Source: Pseudomonas songnenensis (lineage in GTDB: Bacteria > Pseudomonadota > Gammaproteobacteria > Pseudomonadales > Pseudomonadaceae). Taken from it: a stretch of 64,000 nucleotides of DNA. Positions 31,223-40,425 of this stretch are shown piece after piece. Every line of letters starts with the position of its first letter. The stretch's first letter is position 1. Made by a program: the position numbers and the translations under genes. The notes beneath the pieces are model-generated. The model was not told the origin of the DNA and did not search any database. It worked only from the letters and a program-made list of their open reading frames with translations. The DNA lies in contig NZ_RFFN01000008.1 of assembly GCF_003696315.1 (NCBI RefSeq), forward strand, positions 504 to 64,503, in the 5' to 3' direction.

Positions 31223-31695
31223 TCGAGCACCTTATTTCTTATAAGCGAGTTCCCTCGCGTTAGGGTCGCGCTACCGTGGAGCCGTTGAAAAACATGACGC
31301 TTGTGGCGGTGGTTTTTCAGCGACCAGGTAACGACGATTCCGGTCCGCCTCTGGAGCCTGTAAGCGCTGAGGCGGCAGGCGCTTTGCAAGACTCGTGCTA
31401 GAGCGTCGCGCGGTTATGACCGCGACGGTCGGAAGCGTGGATGCTACCACTGCATTCGCTCGTTGGGCTTGGGGCAATCGCGCCAGATTAGGTGATCGAA
31501 TCGACCTGCAAAAGCAGACCGACCGGTCAAGACCGGCACGCTGCCGTCCAGCGAGTACGAATGGCACGGAAAGCGAAAATCAGCGTAGCCCACTCTGGTG
31601 CGCCTGCCAGTCGTGTTTGATGCGCTTTGGTGCGACTTACGCTGCTGCAGGAGTGACCCGCGTCGGGCGGTGCATCCATGCGCAGCGGTAACTGA
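31223..31695. other. 473-base gene-poor gap between the symporter and tamB
   Basis: Only poor open frames occur, without ribosome sites or recognisable sequence. An inverted repeat TGAAAAAC (31286-31293) and GTTTTTCA (31312-31319) lies in the symporter leader, about 65-95 bases upstream of its start. It could form a hairpin in the untranslated leader. The rest (31330-31690) shows no feature I can name. Confidence 0.5.
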
Positions 31696-34600
31696 TCAGA
31701 AATCGCGGCGGTAAAACACGTCCAGCGAGCTGGCCAGACCGCTGGCTGCTTCGAGGAAAATGCGACGAGTCAGTTGGTAGCGCAGCGCGATGGTATTGGT
31801 CGGCTCGAATACGCCGACGCCATAGCGCAACGCCAGCCGTTCGGTCAGGCGTCCGGTGGCGACCACGCTGGTACCGGCGCCGGTTCCTTCGGTGTCCAGC
31901 TGAAAATCCTGGATCCCCAGGCGTTGCGCCAACCCACCGGTGATGGATGAACTGCCAGCCAGGCCGAGGCCCAGCGCGGCCTGCGCCAACAGGTTGCTAT
32001 CGCCGGTGTCCGCGCCCAGTGGCCTGCCAAGCACCAGATAGGCCAGGGCCTGTTCCTGACTCATGGCTGGCTCGGAAAACACGTCTATCCGCGGTTGCTC
32101 GGCGCTGCCGGTAATGCGCAGGCCGGCTACAACATTCTCCGCCTCGATTCGACGTATCGCTTCGATATTGAGGAACGGCTGGCTGATCAGGCCAGTGAAC
32201 AGCAACTCGGCACGGCGGATGGTCAGCCGTTGGCCATAGGCGCGGTAGCGTCCGTTCTTCAACTGCAGTTCGCCGCGTGCATCGAGGTTGTCGCCGATGT
32301 GCAGATACCCGGCGAGATCGGCAGTCAGGCCGAAGCCGGTGAACCGCAAGCGGTCCTGACCCACCTCGACGTCGATATCCATTTTCACTGCCAGCGGGGT
32401 CGCCGGCTCTTCGGCCTCGCGGCCGACGATGACGGTGTCTTCGGAAACCCTGACGGTTGCCGGCGGCAGTTCGCGGACGGTGATCGCCCCCCGCGGCACC
32501 GCAACCCGCCCACTGACGGCGAGGTCCTGGCCGCTCAGCACGATACGCAGATCCGGCTCGACCTCGAGGTCCGCGTAGGGCTCGACCACTACCGGCAAGC
32601 GATTGCCTTTTATAGCCAGGTCCAGGTCCAGCGCATCGCGCCAATCCAGCGTGCCGCTCAGATTGCCGCGCCCTTGTTCGCCGGCACGCCAGTCGCCATC
32701 GATGTTCAGCCGTTCGCCCTCGATCAGCATGCGGACCCGCAGATCCTCGAACGTGGTTGGCAGCTCGCTACCGGCTATCTCGCCACCGCTAAGCAGCAGT
32801 TGGCCATTGAGCGTGGGTTGCTGAAGGCTGCCGGAGAGCTGGCCACTGCCGTTCAGCTGACCGCGCAAGCGTTCGACCATGGGCACGAACGGACGCGCCA
32901 CGGCAAGATCGAGACCGCTCAGACGGAACTCGCCATCGATTGGCTTGTTCTCTGGACGCGGATCGATGCGTACCTGTACGTCGAGTTCGCCAAGCTCCCC
33001 GCCCTGGAAGCGCAGCTCGCTGTCGATCCGCTCGGGCAACAGTCGGCTGTTAAGGGCCAGGATCTGGTATGGGAAGTCGTGCCATTCATCCGCATCACGG
33101 ATACGCAGCACGCCCGGGCCGGCATCGACCTGGACCCGCCCATTGGGGCCACTGGCGGGTAGGTCGAGCTCGATATCGGCGTTCAGTTCGCCTTGCCAGC
33201 GAAAGTCCTCGGGCAGGTACTCGGCAAGGGACTGCAAGGCGAAGTCGCGCAGCCGGTAACGAATCCGTGGCTCCGGCATGATGCGCTGATCTTCGGCGCA
33301 AAGACTGGCAGGACCGGAGCGCCAGCAATGCGCGCCGAGCTCCAGCCGGCCGTCGGCGAAGCGCTGCAATGAGGCTGGCCGCTGCAATGCCCAGTTCTGC
33401 TGTTCGGCACTGAGTTCGCCGCGTGTCAGCCGCCCCAGCCAGTCCTCGCCACGTAGCCCGCCGTCGACGGCCAGCGCCAGGTCAAGCAATGGGCCCTGCA
33501 GCCGCAGGTCTGCCTGATGCTTGTCTGCAGTGCCTTCTGCATTGACCTGTAGCGCGCCGAGATCGGTTTCACCTGCTCGAATATCGTCGGCGTTGAGCAC
33601 CAGTCGGCCGCGCTCGCCGTCGGATAGCTGTCCCTGGAGGCTGAGCCGGCGCAATCGATTGTCCTGGTAGGCGAGATTACGCCCGCTGAGCTCGATCTTT
33701 CCGCTCGGCGCCGCAGCGGTGCCGCCCAACGTCACCTGACCATTGAGTTGCCCGCGAAGATCCGGCCAAAGCTGCGCCAGGCGACGCAGTTCCAGCTGCA
33801 CGCGGCCGTCCAGTGTTTGCGCCCAGGCGCCCTCGCCATGCACCCGGTTGTCACCCATGCGCAGGTCAATGACAGGCAGGTTCCAGCGCTCGCCCTCCCC
33901 GCTGGCCTGCAACCGAAGGCTGGTGTTCTGGCCACGCAACCGTCCATTGATGTCCAGGCTGGCCTCGGCCTGCAGGCGCTCATCGCGCAAGGCGCCCTGG
34001 CTTTGCAAGGTGCCGCCGAGGTTGCCCGGCAATTCTGCCAGCCAGTACGCCGGGTCGAGATCGCTCAGGGCCAGATCGGCTTTCCAGTCGATGCCGTCGG
34101 CGAAGCCGACACTGACCGACCCCGTGGCACTACCCTGCCCGGCTCGCAGCTCCAGTTGCGGCAGGTGGACGGCCTCGAGATTGCCGCTGACCGGGCTGTT
34201 CAGCGTGAAGTCCCCAGCCGGACCGGCCATGGCCGATTCGAAGTTGCCGAGGTAGTTGCCATCCTCGTACTGAATTTGCGCCTTGAGGTCGCGCAGCGTC
34301 ACCGGTGGCTCTTCGATCTCTGGATACAGCCGCCGCCAGGGAAAATCACGCCAGAGCAGATCGGCGTTCGCAGCCAAACCGTCCTGCCAGTCGACGTCAC
34401 CACTCAGCCGTACGTGACGCTGCTGACCGGCGTCCAGCTCCAGCATGGCGATCTGCGCGCCGGTGGTGCTGACGACACCTTCGAGCGCGACCCGCACGGC
34501 GCCGCCATCTCCCGGTAAACGGGTGGTGCCGAGCAGACGATAGCCATCCTGCATGTTGCCGCTCGCCGTCAGCTCCAGATCATCCAGGCGCAAGGTCTCC

Positions 34601-35376
34601 GGCAGGTCAGGCAACGCCTTGAAACCGTCAGCATTCAGCCTGACGGTCGCAGGCAGCTGCTCGTCCAGCGCACGCACATGACCGCTGAGGCTGCCCTGCA
34701 GATAGCCCTGACTTTCGACCTGCAACTGCAGCTGTTCGCGCAGATCCCCTTCGATGGCGATCATCAGCGCCCAGGGTTGTTCGTCCGGGGACTGCAACGC
34801 AGCCTGCCCTTGCAATTGCAGCGGCCAGTTGCCGCTGGGTTGCAGGCGGCCGGTCAGCGACAGATCGAGATCATCCCGGCGCACGTCCAGACGCTGGATA
34901 TCCAGGCCGTCAGCACGCCAGCTCGCCTGCAGCTGCAGGCGCCGCAGTTGCTCGGCGTCATTGAGCGTCACCTGCCCGATCTCGATGCGCTCTACCTGCA
35001 AAGCCAACGGCAGGTTGATATCCGGCAGGCTGAAAGGCTCGGCGTTGGGGTCCGGTTCGCTCGGAGGAAAGTTGAGATCGATATCCCCCGTCACCAGCTC
35101 ATCGATACACAGGGTTCGTTTGAGCAGGCAAGCCGGCGACCAGGCGAGCCGGGGCTGCTGAACCTCCACGCGGCTGCCATCCTGTTCCCAGATCAGTCGA
35201 TCAGCCTGCCAGCGTTGGCCGAGGCGCCCTTCGAACGCCTCGACCGTCAGACCGGGTACCTGCGCCAGCAGCCAGCGGCTGCCGGCTGACGTACCAAGCA
35301 GCGTGCCGAGCGCGATGGCCAGCAACAGGACAAGTCCAAGCAACGTCCAGCCTATGCCGCGCAACAACCGCCTCAC
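31696..35376 (-). CDS. tamB: TamB, inner-membrane-anchored translocation and assembly module protein
   Basis: AsmA-like envelope-spanning protein of 1226 residues. It has one N-terminal membrane helix (about residues 10-30, LLGLVLLLAIALGTLLGTSAG), a very long repetitive beta-rich periplasmic body, and the conserved DUF490/TamB C-terminus. The C-terminal stretch includes GDNLDARGELQLKNGRYRAYGQ and ends VFYRRDF. With TamA it assists outer-membrane protein insertion, and this family is also implicated in phospholipid transport. It starts with GTG overlapping the tamA stop (GTGA, 35376-35373), so the two are coupled. Confidence 0.94.
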   Translation of the reverse strand: MRRLLRGIGWTLLGLVLLLAIALGTLLGTSAGSRWLLAQVPGLTVEAFEGRLGQRWQADRLIWEQDGSRVEVQQPRLAWSPACLLKRTLCIDELVTGDIDLNFPPSEPDPNAEPFSLPDINLPLALQVERIEIGQVTLNDAEQLRRLQLQASWRADGLDIQRLDVRRDDLDLSLTGRLQPSGNWPLQLQGQAALQSPDEQPWALMIAIEGDLREQLQLQVESQGYLQGSLSGHVRALDEQLPATVRLNADGFKALPDLPETLRLDDLELTASGNMQDGYRLLGTTRLPGDGGAVRVALEGVVSTTGAQIAMLELDAGQQRHVRLSGDVDWQDGLAANADLLWRDFPWRRLYPEIEEPPVTLRDLKAQIQYEDGNYLGNFESAMAGPAGDFTLNSPVSGNLEAVHLPQLELRAGQGSATGSVSVGFADGIDWKADLALSDLDPAYWLAELPGNLGGTLQSQGALRDERLQAEASLDINGRLRGQNTSLRLQASGEGERWNLPVIDLRMGDNRVHGEGAWAQTLDGRVQLELRRLAQLWPDLRGQLNGQVTLGGTAAAPSGKIELSGRNLAYQDNRLRRLSLQGQLSDGERGRLVLNADDIRAGETDLGALQVNAEGTADKHQADLRLQGPLLDLALAVDGGLRGEDWLGRLTRGELSAEQQNWALQRPASLQRFADGRLELGAHCWRSGPASLCAEDQRIMPEPRIRYRLRDFALQSLAEYLPEDFRWQGELNADIELDLPASGPNGRVQVDAGPGVLRIRDADEWHDFPYQILALNSRLLPERIDSELRFQGGELGELDVQVRIDPRPENKPIDGEFRLSGLDLAVARPFVPMVERLRGQLNGSGQLSGSLQQPTLNGQLLLSGGEIAGSELPTTFEDLRVRMLIEGERLNIDGDWRAGEQGRGNLSGTLDWRDALDLDLAIKGNRLPVVVEPYADLEVEPDLRIVLSGQDLAVSGRVAVPRGAITVRELPPATVRVSEDTVIVGREAEEPATPLAVKMDIDVEVGQDRLRFTGFGLTADLAGYLHIGDNLDARGELQLKNGRYRAYGQRLTIRRAELLFTGLISQPFLNIEAIRRIEAENVVAGLRITGSAEQPRIDVFSEPAMSQEQALAYLVLGRPLGADTGDSNLLAQAALGLGLAGSSSITGGLAQRLGIQDFQLDTEGTGAGTSVVATGRLTERLALRYGVGVFEPTNTIALRYQLTRRIFLEAASGLASSLDVFYRRDF

Positions 35377-37100
35377 AGCTCAGGCCCCATGGAAAAGTGC
35401 AGGCGGACACCGCCTTCGCTGTCCAGCGGATGAGCGAGGTCGACGCGAATCGGACCGACCGGTGACACCCAGCGCACACCAACACCGACTGCGCTTTTGA
35501 GGGTGGGGATCTCCAGCGAGTTGAAGGCGTTGCCCTGGTCGACGAAGGTCGCGACGCGCCATTTTTCGGCAATCGAATACTGGTATTCCGCGCTCACCGC
35601 AAACTGGTAGCGGCCGCCGATCTTGTCGCCGTCGGAGTTGGTTGGCGACAGGCTCTGATAGTCGTAGCCACGCACGCTCTGATCGCCGCCGGCGAAATAG
35701 CGCAGCGACGGCGGCACGTTGACGTATTCATCGGTCCAGTTGCCACCAAGCTGCACCCTGCCGAGAAAACGATGGCGCTGGCCGAGCGTAGTAAGTCCGC
35801 GCAGCAGGACGTTGGCGTGAACCAGATCTGCATCGGACAGCACGCCGGATTTGGCCGCCGCCACTTCGAACTGCAGGCGATAGCCATTGCTTGGGTCGAT
35901 GCGATTGTCACTGCGCAGATAGCTGTAAGCGATGCCAGGCATCAGCAAGGTGCTGATCCCCGAGTCATCGCCAAGCTTGTATTCCTCATGCTGCCACTTC
36001 AGCGAAACCACGCGCAGCCAGCCGCTGGGCAACCGGCTGTGCCATTCCGGGCCGACCTTGAGCAGACGGCTCAGCGTATCGGTACCGGCAATTTCCTCGT
36101 ACTGGTAGCCGCCAACGAAACGCAGCTTGTCGGTCAGCGGTGGATCGAGCGGAATGTCGTACCACAAACCGACGTTCTGCCGCGGCGCAGACAGTTCGGT
36201 TTCAGCGCCATAGCTGTGGCCCTGGGGGTTCACCCAGTGGCGGGTCCAGTTCAGCCGAATGCGTGGGCCGACATCGGTGGAATAGCCCAGACCAAGGCCG
36301 AACGTGCGCGGCTTGCGTGTGGTGAGTGCCACCGCGACGGGAATACGCTGATCGCTGGCGCTGGTTGGGTTGGCATCGACGCGCACACCTTCGAAGTAGC
36401 CACTCGACTGCAGTGCCTGGCTAAGCTCCGCGATCAGCTCGGAGTCGTAGGGGGTATCGGCATCGAACGGCACCATGCGCCTGAGCAGGTCGTCATCGAA
36501 CGGCGCATCGCCTTCGAATCGCACGTCACCCAGGCGGTAGCGTGGCCCGCTGTCGAAGACCAGCTCGACATCCGCGGTATTCTCCCGTGGGTCGACGGCG
36601 AGCCGCTGGCGAGTGAAGCGGCCATCGAAATAGCCATAGCGCGAAGCCTGGTTGAGAAATTGCTGTTTCACGTCCTCGTAACGGCCGTGATTGAGCACAT
36701 CGCCCTGGCGCAGGCTGCGCTGTGCGACCCGAAAGCCTGAGAACTCCGCTGCCGGCCCGTCCAGGCGGACCGTGATGTTGCGCAGGCGCACCGGCTCACC
36801 GGTCTGGACGCGCACTACCAGAGTCGGCTCATCGCCTTCACGTACATCGGTTCGGATTCGGCTGCGATAGTAGCCCAGCGCTTGCAGTGCCTTTTCCGCT
36901 TGGCGCTGCGCTACCCGGCTGTAGCGCAACAGCTCGTTGGCATCGCGATCGCCCAGCTCGCCAATGTAGTTCTCGATGTTCTCGCGAAGCGCCCGGTTCT
37001 GTGGCTCGATACGAACGTCCAGTTCGGCGGCGCTGGCAGAAATGCCGCTCAACATCAGGACTGCGGCTACCAGCGGGCCGATTCGGTTCGATTTGCACAT
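35373..37100 (-). CDS. tamA: TamA, Omp85-family outer-membrane protein
   Basis: Omp85 protein of 575 residues. A signal peptide (MCKSNRIGPLVAAVLMLSGISASA) is followed by three POTRA-like domains (about residues 25-265). A 16-strand barrel with the conserved VRGYDYQSLSP motif and a terminal HFSMGPEL strand completes it. The start at 37100 was chosen for the signal peptide; the frame is open to 37250 but that extension looks non-coding. It is the partner of the downstream, overlapping tamB. Confidence 0.94.
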   Translation of the reverse strand: MCKSNRIGPLVAAVLMLSGISASAAELDVRIEPQNRALRENIENYIGELGDRDANELLRYSRVAQRQAEKALQALGYYRSRIRTDVREGDEPTLVVRVQTGEPVRLRNITVRLDGPAAEFSGFRVAQRSLRQGDVLNHGRYEDVKQQFLNQASRYGYFDGRFTRQRLAVDPRENTADVELVFDSGPRYRLGDVRFEGDAPFDDDLLRRMVPFDADTPYDSELIAELSQALQSSGYFEGVRVDANPTSASDQRIPVAVALTTRKPRTFGLGLGYSTDVGPRIRLNWTRHWVNPQGHSYGAETELSAPRQNVGLWYDIPLDPPLTDKLRFVGGYQYEEIAGTDTLSRLLKVGPEWHSRLPSGWLRVVSLKWQHEEYKLGDDSGISTLLMPGIAYSYLRSDNRIDPSNGYRLQFEVAAAKSGVLSDADLVHANVLLRGLTTLGQRHRFLGRVQLGGNWTDEYVNVPPSLRYFAGGDQSVRGYDYQSLSPTNSDGDKIGGRYQFAVSAEYQYSIAEKWRVATFVDQGNAFNSLEIPTLKSAVGVGVRWVSPVGPIRVDLAHPLDSEGGVRLHFSMGPEL

Positions 37101-37250
37101 GGCGCGCAATGCTAACACGGGCTCGCGGGGATGCCAGAACCCGCTGGTTAGACGGTATGTAAGGTGGCTTTGCGGGGGGACGGGCATCGGCTGACATCGC
37201 GTGGCTTCAGACCAGTCAGACTGACCCGCCCGGATAAAATTCGCCCACAC

Positions 37251-37886
37251 CTAACGCGCCGCTTCCATCCGCCTTGGCGCAGGATGGAAAAAGATATGTT
37301 CCACCACCGGCCCGACGGCAATCTGGCCGATTTCCTCGTAGCCCTGTCGCTGGTAGAAGTTCAGGTAACGCGGGTTGCCGGTATCGATCACCAGCCCCTG
37401 TGAGGTTTCATCTTCGGCGCACCACTCATGGACGGCCTGGAGCAGCTGCTCGCCGTAATGCTGCCCCTGAAACTGCGGATGTACACCGAGCAGCGGCAGC
37501 AGATGCACCGCGCCAGAGGGCAGGCAGGCCAGCACCGCTGCGTGATAATCCAGATAGCGGCGCGTACAACGGAACCCCGCGGTCAGCAGCATACGTGCGC
37601 GCCAGGCCCAGCTTTCGGTGATATCCAGCCGGCGTTGCGGTGGTGCGATCAGCGCGACGGCGATCAACCGGTCGTCCAGCAGCAGGCCCAAGGCTGGCTG
37701 TTGCTGTAGAAAATGCTGGTTCACCAGTTCCCGCACTGTCGCGCGCACTCGCTGCTGGTAGCCGGGACGGTCGGCTTCGAACAGGTAGGCGAAGGTCGGT
37801 TCGTGACGGTAGGCGTGATACAGCAGCGAGCGTGTTTCGCGGTCATAACCACTATCGAGCGTGCGAACCTCGGCAGACATCGGCAT
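37251..37886 (-). CDS. GNAT-family N-acetyltransferase
   Basis: Acetyltransferase of 211 residues with the GNAT fold. The acetyl-CoA binding motif is in LLGVHPQFQGQHYGEQLL, followed by GLVIDTGNPRYLNFYQRQGYEEIGQ at the end of the fold. The N-terminal part (EVRTLDSGYDRETRSLLYHAYRHEP) suits substrate binding. The acceptor is unknown. The ATG at 37886 was chosen (37880 is an alternative); the upstream frame has no ribosome site. It ends 150 bases before tamA and may be co-transcribed with it. Confidence 0.8.
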   Translation of the reverse strand: MPMSAEVRTLDSGYDRETRSLLYHAYRHEPTFAYLFEADRPGYQQRVRATVRELVNQHFLQQQPALGLLLDDRLIAVALIAPPQRRLDITESWAWRARMLLTAGFRCTRRYLDYHAAVLACLPSGAVHLLPLLGVHPQFQGQHYGEQLLQAVHEWCAEDETSQGLVIDTGNPRYLNFYQRQGYEEIGQIAVGPVVEHIFFHPAPRRMEAAR

Positions 37887-37971
37887 GGCAACTTCTCGGC
37901 TTTTTTTCAGGAGGAGTGATTGCAACTTAGCAGCGCTTCGGCCGCCCCGCCACGCCGCGGACGTTTAGCAG

Positions 37972-38001
37972 TTGGTAAGCCTGACGGCACCTCTCTAGAA
38001 T
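37972..38001 (+). promoter_or_regulatory. Candidate sigma-70 promoter of xthA
   Basis: TTGGTA (37972-37977) and TAGAAT (37996-38001) are spaced by 18 bases and lie about 90 bases upstream of the xthA start. Confidence 0.5.
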
Positions 38002-38087
38002 CAGTGCTTTCTGCTCACGACAGACTGGCTTGTCAGCAGCGCCTGCCTGCCGCGAGCTGCAGCCACTTACAGCCTTCACGGATTCTC

Positions 38088-38900
38088 ATGAAAATCGTTT
38101 CTTTCAATATCAATGGATTGCGCGCAAGACCTCATCAACTTTCTGCGATTATTGAAAAGCACCAGCCGGACGTCATCGGCCTGCAGGAAACCAAGGTTTC
38201 TGACGAACAGTTCCCACAGGCGGAGATCGAGGCGCTCGGCTACCACGTCCACTACCACGGGCAGAAAGGTCACTACGGAGTGGCCCTGCTTTCGCGCCAG
38301 GCACCGCTGGAGATTCACAAGGGCTTTCCCGGCGATGGCGAGGACTCGCAGAAGCGCTTCATCTGGGGCCGATTTGCCGATGCCAGTGGCCTACCGGTCA
38401 CCGTCATGAACGGCTACTTCCCCCAGGGCGAAAGCCGCGCTCATCCGGTGAAGTTTCCCGCCAAGACCAAGTTCTATGCCGATCTGCAGGCCCTGCTCGA
38501 ACAGCGTTTCAGCCCGGACGAATCGCTGGCGCTGATGGGTGACTTCAATATCTCGCCGCAGGATTGCGACATCGGCATCGGCGAGGTGAATGCCAAGCGC
38601 TGGCTGCGCACCGGCAAGTGCAGCTTCCTGCCGGAGGAGCGCGAGTGGCTGGGACGCCTTAAAGGCTGGGGCCTGCAGGACAGCTTCCGCACCCTGAATC
38701 CGGAAGTCGTCGACCGCTTCAGCTGGTTCGACTACCGCAGCCGCGGCTTCGAGGACGAGCCGCGCCGCGGGCTGCGCATCGACTACATACTCACCACCCA
38801 TGCGCTGCATGAGCGCGTGACCGGTTGCGGCGTGGATTACGACATCCGCGCGATGGAAAAGCCATCCGACCACTGCCCGGTCTGGATCGAGCTGCGCTGA
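38088..38900 (+). CDS. xthA: Exodeoxyribonuclease III
   Basis: Apurinic/apyrimidinic endonuclease and 3'-5' exonuclease of base-excision repair, 270 residues. The EEP-family catalytic motifs are all present: SFNINGLRA near residue 5, the metal ligand Glu in LQETKVSD (Glu34), LMGDFNISP, and the terminal SDHCPVW with catalytic Asp and His. The start [10 protein letters not shown] at 38088 is the family start; the frame extends to 37920 without support. Confidence 0.96.
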   Translation: MKIVSFNINGLRARPHQLSAIIEKHQPDVIGLQETKVSDEQFPQAEIEALGYHVHYHGQKGHYGVALLSRQAPLEIHKGFPGDGEDSQKRFIWGRFADASGLPVTVMNGYFPQGESRAHPVKFPAKTKFYADLQALLEQRFSPDESLALMGDFNISPQDCDIGIGEVNAKRWLRTGKCSFLPEEREWLGRLKGWGLQDSFRTLNPEVVDRFSWFDYRSRGFEDEPRRGLRIDYILTTHALHERVTGCGVDYDIRAMEKPSDHCPVWIELR

Positions 38901-38931
38901 AGGCGTCTACCCTGCCCCTCCGGCGTTTCGT

Positions 38932-38963
38932 CTGTCATCTTTCGGTAACCGGATCGTCTTAAT
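38932..38963 (+). promoter_or_regulatory. Pho box and -10 element of the PstS-OmpA gene
   Basis: CTGTCAT-CTTT-CGGTAAC (38932-38949) matches the two direct half-sites of a PhoB box (CTGTCAT-N4-CTGTCAT/C). A -10-like CTTAAT follows at 38958-38963, about 30 bases before the ATG. No good -35 is present, as expected when PhoB replaces it. Induction under phosphate limitation is predicted. Confidence 0.72.
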
Positions 38964-38992
38964 CTCGCGGCCTTCTACAAGGAGGTCGCAAG

Positions 38993-40351
38993 ATGAAGCC
39001 AGGCTTGATTGGACGGTTGAGGAAACGGGCGCTGCCCCTGCTGCTGCTCGCCGCGGCGAATGGCAGTTTCGCCGCGCTGCCGGTGCCCGCAGACGGTTCT
39101 GCCGTATTGCTCGTACAGGGTTCCAACACCGTGGGCGCCAAGCTCGCACCGATGCTCATCGCCGGGTTGTTCGAGGCCGAGGGCTTTCAGGACATCAGCA
39201 TTCAGCCGACCGAGGTGGAGAACGAGCAGCGGGTCAGCGCCCGCACGCGCCAGGGCAAAGCGGTAATCGCCACGGTGGCCGCGCATGGCACCGGTACTGG
39301 CTTCGCCGGGCTTAAGAATGGTCAGGGTGATCTCGCAGCAGCGTCCAGGCCGATCAAAACCAGCGAGCGTGCCGAGCTGGCCGAACTGGGCGAGATGCGC
39401 AGCGTCAAGGCGGAACAGGTCATTGCCATCGATGGTCTGGCCATCATCGTGCACCCAGGCAACCCCATCGATTCGTTGACCACCACGCAACTGGCCGGGC
39501 TGTTCGCCGGCGAAATCCGCAACTGGCGCGAGCTCGGCGGACAGGACCTGCCGGTGCGGCTGCACGCGCGCGATGACCGTTCCGGTACCTACGACACCTT
39601 CAACGAGCTGGTATTGGCGCGTCAGGGCAAGTCGCTCTGGAGCGATGCCCGCCGCTATGAATCCAACGACGAACTGTCCCGCGCGGTCACCCTGGATGCA
39701 GGCGCCATCGGCTTCACCGGCCTGGCCTCGCTGGGCAAGGCCAAGGCGCTGGCCATCGCCGATGGCGACTCGCAGCCGATGCTGCCCTCCCGCGCCCTGG
39801 TCGCGACCGAAGACTATCCGCTGTCGCGCCGGCTGTTCCTCTATGCCCATCCGCGCCAGCAGACGCCCTGGACCGCGGCCTACATCGAGTTCATCCATAG
39901 CAAGGCCGGCCAGAATATCGTCGAGCGATCCGGCTACGTCGCCCAGCATGTCGAAGCGATTCGGCAAACTGCACTCGCCGACATGCCAGCCTTCTATCAG
40001 CAACTGGCGAGCGAAGCCCAGCGCCTGACGGTCAACTTTCGCTTCGAGGAAGGCAGCGCCCAGCTGGACAACAAGGCCCAGCGCGACCTCGAGCGGGTCA
40101 CCGATTATCTGCGCGAGAACGGCAAGCTCACCGACAGCGCAGCACTGGTGGGCTTCGGAGACGCAACGGGCGATCCGGCGCGCGCGGCACTGCTCTCCAA
40201 GCTGCGCGCCATGACGGTCCGTCGCGAGCTCAATAAACGCGGCGTGTTTCTCAAGGAAATCAACGGAATGGGTTCAGAACTTCCAGTTGCTTCTAATGAC
40301 GCCGGCAGCGGCCGGGTAAAGAACCGCCGCGTGGAAGTCTGGGTGTACTAA
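38993..40351 (+). CDS. PstS-like phosphate-binding protein fused to an OmpA peptidoglycan-binding domain
   Basis: Two-domain exported protein of 452 residues. The signal peptide (residues 1-27) is followed by a type-II periplasmic binding domain (about 35-320). Its PstS-like features are GSNTVGAKLAPMLIAGLF, GLAIIVHPGNPIDSLTTTQLAGLFAGEIRNW and RDDRSGTYDTFNELVL. A C-terminal OmpA-like domain follows (about 340-452, VNFRFEEGSAQLDNKAQRDL to NRRVEVWVY). The OmpA part should tether the binding domain to peptidoglycan. No pstCAB permease genes follow; the gene stands alone behind a Pho box and a GGAGG ribosome site. It may store or sense phosphate at the wall, or serve a distant permease; this is inference. 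Confidence 0.85.
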   Translation: MKPGLIGRLRKRALPLLLLAAANGSFAALPVPADGSAVLLVQGSNTVGAKLAPMLIAGLFEAEGFQDISIQPTEVENEQRVSARTRQGKAVIATVAAHGTGTGFAGLKNGQGDLAAASRPIKTSERAELAELGEMRSVKAEQVIAIDGLAIIVHPGNPIDSLTTTQLAGLFAGEIRNWRELGGQDLPVRLHARDDRSGTYDTFNELVLARQGKSLWSDARRYESNDELSRAVTLDAGAIGFTGLASLGKAKALAIADGDSQPMLPSRALVATEDYPLSRRLFLYAHPRQQTPWTAAYIEFIHSKAGQNIVERSGYVAQHVEAIRQTALADMPAFYQQLASEAQRLTVNFRFEEGSAQLDNKAQRDLERVTDYLRENGKLTDSAALVGFGDATGDPARAALLSKLRAMTVRRELNKRGVFLKEINGMGSELPVASNDAGSGRVKNRRVEVWVY

Positions 40352-40365
40352 AGCGATGCGTTAAA

Positions 40366-40398
40366 AAAGGCAAAGCCACCGTTCGTGGCTTTGCCTTT
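40366..40398. terminator. Bidirectional terminator
   Basis: A 14-base perfect stem, AAAGGCAAAGCCAC (40366-40379) with GTGGCTTTGCCTTT (40385-40398), has A- and T-runs on its flanks. It separates the converging PstS-OmpA and acyl-CoA dehydrogenase genes. Confidence 0.9.
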
Positions 40399-40425
40399 GG
40401 TCCTGCCTGCGCGACGGGCGACGCC

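Noticed and set aside
31223..31400. Glycine riboswitch upstream of the sodium:alanine symporter
   Set aside because: The conserved glycine-aptamer core and the tandem arrangement were not found on the minus strand.
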